The notes under the pieces: generated by a model
Databases searched by the model: none
What the model was told of the DNA's origin: nothing
The model's input: only the letters and a program-made list of their open reading frames with translations
Position numbers and translations under genes: made by a program
Source: Thelephora terrestris
Taxonomy: Eukaryota > Basidiomycota > Agaricomycetes > Thelephorales > Thelephoraceae
DNA length: 64,000 bases
Assembly: GCA_015956445.1 (NCBI GenBank)
Contig: WIUZ02000012.1
Coordinates: forward strand, 930,001 to 994,000
Direction of reading: 5' to 3'
Part shown: piece by piece, positions 57,478 through 64,000 of the stretch
Position numbering within the stretch: the stretch's first letter is position 1
Layout: each line of letters begins with the position of its first letter

Positions 57478-57861
57478 CTAAGAGTTCGTTGGGCCTTTGA
57501 GATTTCTGAGTACAGAAGCTACGTTTTTGAGTACATCCAGTCGTGATTTTGCCCAAAGGTTGGCTGCATCTTCAATCGAAGCTTCCTGTGCTTCACTGTC
57601 GGACCTGGTGTAAAAATGAATTGCTTGCCTTGTAGTAGGCCTCATGGGGGTTGTCTTACATCCCGTGTAAGAGTTTTGCAAGAGGAAAAACCCACAGAGC
57701 CCGCACTGCTTGAATTAGTGTTACTCACGCAAACTTATGCTGGTGTTCCCTTCATTCCCCACCTCATCGGCGGTACTCGGAGTCAAAATCTCGATCGCGC
57801 CTGACTCTCCCAGACAAGGAGTCGGCCCAGTAATAACGTATAACATGGTAGAGAGTAGAAA
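57478..57861. other. Spacer between the two tRNA-Glu genes
   Basis: 384 bp. A minus-strand frame at 57478-57681 ends exactly at the tRNA boundary (SIEDAANLWAKSRLDVLKNV then ASVLRNLKGPTNS). It is helical in character, but there is no other support for a gene. Confidence 0.4.
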
Positions 57862-57933
57862 TCGGATATGGTGTAACGGCTAACATTGCCGCCTCTCACG
57901 CGGCAGCTCGGGGTTCGACTCCCCGTATCCGAG
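57862..57933 (+). tRNA. tRNA-Glu (anticodon CTC)
   Basis: 72 nt, no intron. Acceptor TCGGATA/TATCCGA, same D-arm as the neighbouring gene, anticodon stem GCCGC/GCGGC with loop CTCTCAC giving CTC, T-arm CGGGG TTCGACT CCCCG, discriminator G. Decodes GAG. Differs from the copy at 57406 by the anticodon base and a compensated acceptor pair. Confidence 0.95.
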
Positions 57934-58017
57934 TCCTTTTTCGTTGGGCGTTTCCCCATTTGAACAGGCGGGTCTTTCTGCCAAAGTACTGATCGTAGAC
58001 TTTGCAGATCAACCGCG

Positions 58018-59193
58018 ATGACCAAGGTCATGATTTGCGGTGACCTTGCATGGGCAGGTGTCGAGGCCAAGGAAATGTTTGCAGGTTTGGCGGAGATTAT
58101 CGTCAGCCCGTTTCTGGCTCGTCATGCCTTCGACTAATCTCATGATCTCTTCTGTAGCCAATGGATTCCCCCGACAAGGCTGATTTCTTGAAAAATCTCG
58201 AGCCTGGGGGGAAATACGCTGGGATCGTCGGTGTGTACAGACACAACATCTCCTCCAAGAAGATCGGCGTCTTCGATTCAGAAATCGTATCTTCCCTGGC
58301 TGAGACCGGGGTCAAGTGGATCGCACACAATGGAGCCGGATACGATCAAATCGACATCTCTGCATGCATATCCAAAGGTGAGGGCCAGCTGGTATCCTCC
58401 GGTTTACCAACGTGATGACCTTTATAGGTATCAGGGTGTCGAATACACCCGGGGCTGTTGACGATGCGACTGCTACGACAGCGTTGTATCTCATTATATC
58501 CACCCTCCGTCAATTCTCCAAGGCGGAACGTCACCTACGCAAGGGGGCGTGGAACTCTGGCCTGCGCTCCGGACAGGCATTTGATCTTACCGGCAAGACT
58601 CTGGCCATCCTTGGCATGGGTGGAATTGGAACGAGGATCGCAGAGCTAGTTCACGCTTTCCCCATGCGGGTGATTTATCACAATCGTCGGCCCGCAGAAG
58701 GGGCCCCAGCGTGGACCGAATACTATCCAAAGGAGAGATTGGCGGAGTTCCTGAGGGAGGCTGATGTGTTGGCCGTCAGTGTACCTCTGAGACAAGAGAC
58801 GGAAGGGCTCGTAGGAGAAGCTATGATCAGGGGGTTGAGGAAAGGAGCAATTATTGTCAATACTGCCAGGGGAAAGGTTATCGATGAGAACGCTCTGATC
58901 AGAGCGTTGGAAGATGGCCACGTGTGTCCGCCAGCTATCCCTTCCATGCTTGTGCTGACCTACTTCGTTCGCAGCTGGGAGGGGTTGGTCTGGATGTGTA
59001 TCCTAACGAGCCGGAAGTGAACCCGCGACTCCTCGGGTTCGACAACGTAACTCTACTCCCCCACATGGGGACGGAAACAAGGGATTCCCAGAAGAAAATG
59101 GAACTGCGTGCGCTGGGGAACCTCAAGGACTTTCTGGTCGAAGGTTCTGGAAAGGATCTTATCGCCGAGATGAGGCTGAGGTCGCGATTCTGA
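58018..59193 (+). CDS. D-isomer-specific 2-hydroxyacid dehydrogenase (glyoxylate/hydroxypyruvate reductase-like)
   Basis: NAD(P)H-dependent reduction of 2-oxoacids such as glyoxylate. Four exons: start MTKVMICGDLAWAGVEAKEM, introns near 58099-58157, 58378-58429 and 58922-58974. The catalytic-domain half has VKWIAHNGAGYDQIDISACI. The Rossmann motif is LAILGMGGIGTRIAELVHAF with HNR at the end of beta-2 (RVIYHNRRPAEG), suggesting NADP preference. NTARGKVIDENALIRALEDG holds the catalytic Arg, GVGLDVYPNEPEVNPRL the Glu, and LLPHMGTET the His. Length is about 330 residues, normal for the family. It lies 85 bp downstream of a tRNA-Glu. Confidence 0.92.
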
Positions 59194-59549
59194 CTTCTCC
59201 CTGTCGTTTGTTTTCCGACGAGGCAGAACCTATGTTATATTTCACTATACGCCGGAGTGGATGTACAGTATACGCATACCTACCTGTGTGATACCAAATG
59301 ATTTAGTCCGAACACGCCGACTTGGAAATCGGAAATGGCCTGCGGGTTGAGGCCTGAGGCCTTGAGGTGACCACCTGCCACCGGTCCCCACTTCCAGATA
59401 TATCTCCCATCACGATCCGAATTTGCTCAAAAATCCTTTTTCTTCTGCCTCGCGCAACCCACGCGTTCTATTCAGTCAAAGACAGATAAAAACAAGGATG
59501 GGATCACAATGGGCGGCCACAGTCTGTTCCCCTCCGCCACAGTTTTAAG
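59194..59549. promoter_or_regulatory. Promoter region of coiled-coil gene at 59550
   Basis: About 355 bp. Contains a small palindromic run near 59343-59362 (gggttgaggcctgaggcctt). No coding sequence recognised. Confidence 0.4.
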
Positions 59550-61128
59550 ATGACGACTCGCACCAATGGCCATGGCCCTGCGCCTGCGGGGGCTATCACT
59601 AGAACCCCCTCCTTTGCTCCTATCAGCCCAGTGGTAAAGGAGCGTGTCGGCGATGTCGCAACTCGGCTCTCGGAAGTGTAGGTATCGTCACCCGTATGCA
59701 AACACGACTGTGCTCATCGTATTGTCATTAGGGAGAAGATCATTGACGATATCAATTTACAATCCGCTAAGAGCAACGCTCGTAGCCCGACCGTGGTAGG
59801 GATTTCCACCTTCTATAAAACATGTTCCGCACTGAAGCTGTATGGCCGGTCCAGGGCGATCTGCAACAGGAGATCAGTCACCTCAGGAAGGACGTCGAAG
59901 AGACAAGAGTCGCCCAGAAGACACAAATCGATACTCTCAGAAACAATGTCAAGAACGATCTCAAGGATCAGATCACAAAGACAATGAGGTGAGTTTCCCT
60001 TCTCTACGATTGGTACACCACGTTGCTAACATGGCTCGTAGGGCTGAGATCGGCACAAAAATCAGGGATTCCATCGAAGCTCAGGTGAAGGTCGTCGTTG
60101 CCGAGTGGGGAGAATCCGAAGACACAAAGGGGTTCGTTGCGAACCTCAAAGGCGTGGTTCAGGAGAACGACATGCTTTGTCGGGACGCCAAGATAAAACT
60201 CGATAACTCGTAAGCCCTCCGCTGGCCCCTTCTCACGATAAACCCTTTGGCTCAAAAGATTGTAGTCGGTCTCGTCACGAAAACTCTACGCTCGATGAGC
60301 ACGCTGATTTCGAAACGGATTTATCAAAGATCAAATTGCTTGATGGCAAAGTTAGCGTGGCATTTCCCCGAACGATGAGAATGCTCTTTGCCTACGATGG
60401 TCGGTGCATATATTTGTCTAACTATAGATACTAGTTGACCGTATATCAGAAACACGGCTCCTCAAGCTGTTGGATGACTATGGCCTACAGAAGCTTGACA
60501 CTCATCTAGAAAACCTCAATCGCTTCCTCGCCTTCATCGGTGAGTTGACTCCCGCGTCCTACAATGATCAAAGAATAACATCAGGGACTAATGCAGGATC
60601 TCGTTCTTTCGTTCAGGGTTGAGGTTCTCAATTCCTGAACAATCTTTAGAATTCTTGGAAAATCCTCCCGCATACACGTCTCCCAATATCTTGGAATCCT
60701 CGAAGGAGGAAAATACTGCCGAAGTTCCACAAGTAACCCCTCCGAATCAAGTTGAAAACAACCCCGAAGTGACACCAACGGTTCAACCGGAATCCGAGAA
60801 GCCTCACCGGGAGCTGACGGCCGTGAGCAATGATCCCGTGCAAACCACGCCACATGAGAAACCACTAGACGAGAAACAACAAGACTCTGAGAAGCGTGGC
60901 GTGCAGCAGGATCGCACCATACAGCGTCAGGCGCCAATTGAGCTGTCGACGTTCCCTCAACGACAACCCGCTGTAGCAATGAACCACCGGCCTCCACAGA
61001 CCAGTCCCACCCACACTATGAGGCCAACTAACTGGGTTTCTATTCCCCATGGACCAGCGCCTCCACAACCGTCTACCCCCCAGGGTTCCGGGGGAGTGGG
61101 CGGGTGGTTTAAATCCCTCATCGATTAG
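59550..61128 (+). CDS. Coiled-coil protein with Pro/Gln-rich tail, unknown function
   Basis: About seven exons. Start MTTRTNGHGPAPAGAITRTP; a 62-nt intron joins SPTV to GDLQQEISHLRKDVEETRVA, the coiled coil (continuing KTQIDTLRNNVKNDLKDQIT). AEIGTKIRDSIEAQVKVVVA and a stretch with SVAFPRTMRMLFAYD follow, then ETRLLKLLDDYGLQKLDTHL and LNRFLAFIG, joined by phase-1 introns. The last 170 residues are disordered, rich in Pro, Glu, Gln and Thr (NPEVTPTVQPESEKPHRELT), ending GSGGVGGWFKSLID with a possible C-terminal amphipathic anchor. Similar single-copy proteins occur in agaricomycetes; I cannot assign a role. Not obviously related to the three-member family at 16-36 kb. Confidence 0.78.
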
Positions 61129-61354
61129 CCTTTAGCCGAATCTCCTTATCATGTACTATATCGCTGTTCTCGCATTCTTCGGTCAACACATGCATATCCT
61201 AAACTCTGATGATCTGGTTTTGTCATGACAGAGGGGTGTGGAACCCATCAATTTAGTTCAACTCTACGACATCGGCAAAGGTAAAATAAACAAGGAGTCC
61301 CAGCAGCGCGAGGGGTAGGGGATCGTTGATGCGCAAAGGAGGGTGGTGATACAT

Positions 61355-61987
61355 TCATTTCTTCACCTTTTCCAACACTGGCCGGGAAACACAATCAATA
61401 CCGGATATAAGCTAACAAGAGAGACGGGATGGGATGCATACCAGTCTCGTACGCAATATCGTCTTCGTCGGATCCTTGAACCTCTGTTGCGATGCCTACG
61501 AGGGAGCGTCGCAGAGCATCCTTGGAAGAGGCAAACACCATCCTTTCCTTAATCTTTGATGACGCGGGAGCCCTAGCATTAAAAAAGGGTGGTGAGAGGG
61601 TTATCGCTGCGGGCTGCGGTCCACGAGCGGGTCTCACCAACTGATGAAGGTGAGTTTGTTCCTCTTGCCTTCCACAAAGTATTCAAAGTCAAAGACTCCC
61701 CATCGGCACGTCGACCCTTTTGTGAGGTCCTGGAGGAACAGCTTGTACTTTTCCTCCTCACTCGTCAGATCCGCAATCTCCTTGCTCTTCACCTCGCGTT
61801 TTGACTCGGCGACGATCTCGGTTTTTGCGTCGTTGAGTGCGTAGAGGATGTATTTGTACTTGTGACCGAGTTTTAGCTCTTGATATACCGTGAGACATTC
61901 ATTGTGGAGCCCAACGCCGGATGCCTTTGGATAAGAGTCAGGAGTCGAGAGACAGAATTATGAGCAGCGGAAATTGGGACTCGCCAT
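61355..61987 (-). CDS. COF1: Cofilin / actin-depolymerising factor
   Basis: Binds and severs ADP-actin filaments. Spliced protein of about 147 residues: MASGVGLHNECLTVYQELKL, GHKYKYILYALNDAKTEIVA, CRWGVFDFEYFVEGKRNKLT, FISWAPASSKIKERMVFASS, KDALRRSLVGIATEVQGSDE, then AYETVLEKVKK, a standard ADF-H domain with the Ser near the N-terminus and the actin-binding helix. The start codon seems to stand alone: ATG at 61987-61985 is followed by GCGAGT, and a 60-nt intron with a GC donor (61984-61925) leads to GCATCCGGC. No other ATG fits, so either this GC-AG splice or a farther exon supplies the start. The last intron ends CCGGCCAG and creates the VLEKVKK end. Confidence 0.92.
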
Positions 61988-62650
61988 GGTTAGATTTCGG
62001 GATGATCAGCTGCGCGATTGGGAGAGATTGCGTTCGAAAAGGATTCAATGGGCGGCGACGGGCGAGAAGACGAATCGGGCTAATTCCGTATTTCCCACGC
62101 GGCCCATCCACCAGCCAGTGGGGGGAAAAGCGAGTGATATTGTAGTCCCAGGTGGTCCACACCATGCTATTTGATTAAGTAAATTGTCTAAGCACCGTAC
62201 GTTGGATCCGTCTAGGCTAGGCTAGTCTTCGTATATCAATGTCTTCTTCCAACGGCCTCGTCTGTATTATGGATGCTCAGGTCTGTCCCTCTCTCTTCTG
62301 AGGTGTGGATTTTCGAGAGCCGGTTGCGCTGCTTCCTGTAGAGGTCATTTTACGATGGGAAACAAAGGTCGGAGAAATTGTGGACCTTGGCGGCAACGTC
62401 CTCAGGTTTTGAATCACATCCTAGCCACGATGTTATCGGTAGGTGGGAGGCGCTGATCGGCTGTTCAGACAATCATAGACATAAATCAACGGGGCCTACA
62501 GGACCGTTGTTCGTGGCACAGAGAACATGTCATCCTCAGAGAACTGGTTCGCGGGAGTCTTCGAAGAAAAGTCGGTGTCAGGATTATCACGACCGCTCCG
62601 GAGGTCGAAGGCGCGTTGGGTGCGAATTGACGAAGAGAGGGATAATTTTT
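61988..62650. other. Intergenic, no gene recognised
   Basis: About 660 bp between the cofilin start and the deacetylase pseudogene. Includes cofilin's promoter. A run of ctaggctagg repeats is seen at about 62213-62222. Frames here show no known domain. Confidence 0.45.
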
Positions 62651-63405
62651 TCATGGTTGGCTTAACGGAACCCCATTATCCAGCGCTGCGCACTTTATCG
62701 CCTCGCCCAACGAGCATACGTTAAACTTGGCAAAGTTCCTTACGCAGGTGTCCAAAGTAACGGCCCTCCCGGCGAGCGTTGTCGTTCCCTCAAGGCACGA
62801 CTTGGCACCTTCCTTCACGATCCTCTTGCCGTCTCTCCACTGGTGAATACCATCCTTCAAGTTTGGATCCAAGATCTTCATGGCTGGCTATCCACACGGC
62901 TTGGGTCTTGGCGTTTCGATGACATCGCTCACTTGGGGGTACGCACCATCCGCCATGATCATTATGTGCAAGAGAAGTCCTCTTCTTTATCGCCGCATTT
63001 GTTAATGAAGGCCTCGGGATTTGGGGAGGGGGTATCAAAATCGTCGAACGCTTCAGAAGCAGTCTGGGAACTCGACTTTCCGCTTCCGCCAAATACACCC
63101 TGAAGGCTGGGGTTGAATTTCAAAGAACGGGAGGGATTTGGAGTGGCGGCGATAGCAGAAGCGATGCGAGAGAAGTACGAGGAGAGGTGCGGAGATGCAC
63201 CTAACAGTTCGATGGTTGCGATGACGAAGCTGGGGCATTGCGTTGAATAAGTTAGTGCATTTCGTCCGTGCCCTTTGGAGGCGTGCTGAAACGCGTCATG
63301 AAGGTGCTTGGGAATCGAAAATCCGAAGGGCACTCTGAGACCGGGTGCTGACGCTGATGTCACCGTGTTTGACAACGGTTGATACGTGTTTAGTATTTGG
63401 GTCAA
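62651..63405 (-). pseudogene. nagA: N-acetylglucosamine-6-phosphate deacetylase, decayed fragment
   Basis: The intact enzyme removes acetate from GlcNAc-6-phosphate. Reading the minus strand, about 63405-62965 includes VIATIELLGASPHLSSYFSR and TASEAFDDFDTPSPNPEAF, resembling the insertion following IIGLLGASPHLS in fungal homologues. About 62881-62660 gives MKILDPNLKDGIHQWRDGKR, CLEGTTTLAGRAVTLDTCVR and FNVCSLGEAIKCAAL, clearly the C-terminal half. Between them the frame shifts and a stop interrupts the usual TDAM block (only MKILDP remains). The catalytic N-terminal half with its metal-binding HxH is missing, and the expected NPARCLG end is lost. No splice arrangement repairs these. Hence a pseudogene fragment. 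Confidence 0.75.
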
Positions 63406-63673
63406 GGGGGAGATAGTGTGGAATTGCTCTTGAAAATGAAGCGGATGCTTGGTGTGCGATTGTAATCTTAGTAGATCCTGGATTGTCGAGTCCTCTTTTT
63501 CTTCAAAAATTATGGGATCGACGATGGTCGGGTCTCTCTTTGTTCAGACGCGGGGATGCAAACTGAAGATTAAATCAAGTATACATAACTTATATGTGTG
63601 TATGCGTGCGTGCCTGGTACCATTGTCATGCAGCTCGCCCCCAACCATCCCATCTCGACGCAAAATAGACGGT

Positions 63674-64000
63674 CTAAAACCACTTGTTCTTGATCAGGTT
63701 CCAAACCCTACTTTGGATTTGTTTCCTTTCTTCCTCGGGGGCAGTATCACCCTCGGCGGCCTCCCGTTCTTCCTTCTCTTTCGCCTCTGCAAAGGTTTTC
63801 TCTTCCAAGTTAGGCAAGGGGGTTCGCGAAATCGCGGCAGCCTGCAGAAGAGCCTTTTGCTTTCTCGACAATCGTTTGCCCCCAGGTTGCATGGTCGATA
63901 AGGACTGAAATTTTATGGGAGAAACCTCGTCCTCGCTCCTCATGGTGGAGGTTCGTTTGTCCGTGAAATGGACGGGTTCATCGAATTCGTAATTGAATGG
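63674..64000 (-). CDS. Partial gene, unknown protein (5' part beyond window)
   Basis: Open through the window end. Reads PFNYEFDEPVHFTDKRTSTM, RSEDEVSPIKFQSLSTMQPG, GKRLSRKQKALLQAAAISRT and a highly charged helix (EEKTFAEAKEKEEREAAEGD) ending VWNLIKNKWF. The basic KRLSRKQKALLQAA patch could be a nuclear localisation signal. The tail alone does not identify a family. An internal ATG at 63943 is probably not the start since the frame continues open upstream. Confidence 0.6.
   Translation of the reverse strand, partial: PFNYEFDEPVHFTDKRTSTMRSEDEVSPIKFQSLSTMQPGGKRLSRKQKALLQAAAISRTPLPNLEEKTFAEAKEKEEREAAEGDTAPEEERKQIQSRVWNLIKNKWF

Noticed and set aside
1-64000. CRISPR arrays, operons, prokaryotic mobile elements or viral insertions
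   Set aside because: None seen; the sequence is eukaryotic throughout, with spliceosomal introns and intron-bearing tRNA.

Overview
The window is nuclear DNA of a filamentous basidiomycete, most likely an agaricomycete. The protein-coding genes are cut by many short introns of about 45-70 nt with GT/GC...AG ends and CTAAC/CTGAC-like branch points. The families present (CYP63-like P450, secreted DUF1996 and double-psi beta-barrel proteins, HSPA12-like Hsp70s, TKL-type kinases, DUF659/hAT transposase, LARGE-type glycosyltransferase) fit that group. Gene models below were spliced by eye, so exon edges are inferences unless a paralogue confirms them.

Left part (1-36.4 kb) is a mosaic of housekeeping and expanded accessory families. 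It opens with a 5'-truncated hAT transposase. An F-box gene (-) follows; together with its flanks it is an inverted copy of the F-box unit at 20.8-22.5 kb. Its left side abuts a broken copy of the 3' end of NOG2, the ribosome-biogenesis GTPase gene on its right side. Next come two tandem TKL kinase-like genes, both lacking the catalytic aspartate. Three HSPA12-like Hsp70 genes (about 14-16.4, 22.9-25.3 and 27.4-29.7 kb) are interleaved with two members of a three-member family of coiled-coil proteins (16.6 and 25.9 kb; third at 34.8 kb). Two of the Hsp70 genes and two of the coiled-coil genes share a promoter motif. This Hsp70/coiled-coil block is the best candidate for an undescribed functional system. 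DUF1996, RRP41 (exosome), an unknown protein and an intron-containing tRNA-Leu(CAG) close the section.

Right part (36.7-64 kb) is more ordinary: a GT49/LARGE-like glycosyltransferase, a four-span membrane protein, an ALY/Yra1-like RRM protein, an unknown conserved protein, a Ser/Thr-rich single-pass membrane protein with a long disordered tail, a complete P450, a GlcNAc kinase, ERV14 and REX4 from a shared promoter, a secreted DPBB protein, two tRNA-Glu genes (anticodons TTC and CTC) head to head, a D-2-hydroxyacid dehydrogenase, a coiled-coil protein, cofilin, a decayed GlcNAc-6-phosphate deacetylase and a partial gene running off the end.

Recurring oddities are GC-AG introns (at least four well-supported or plausible cases) and initiator codons separated from the rest of the CDS by an intron (RRP41, cofilin).
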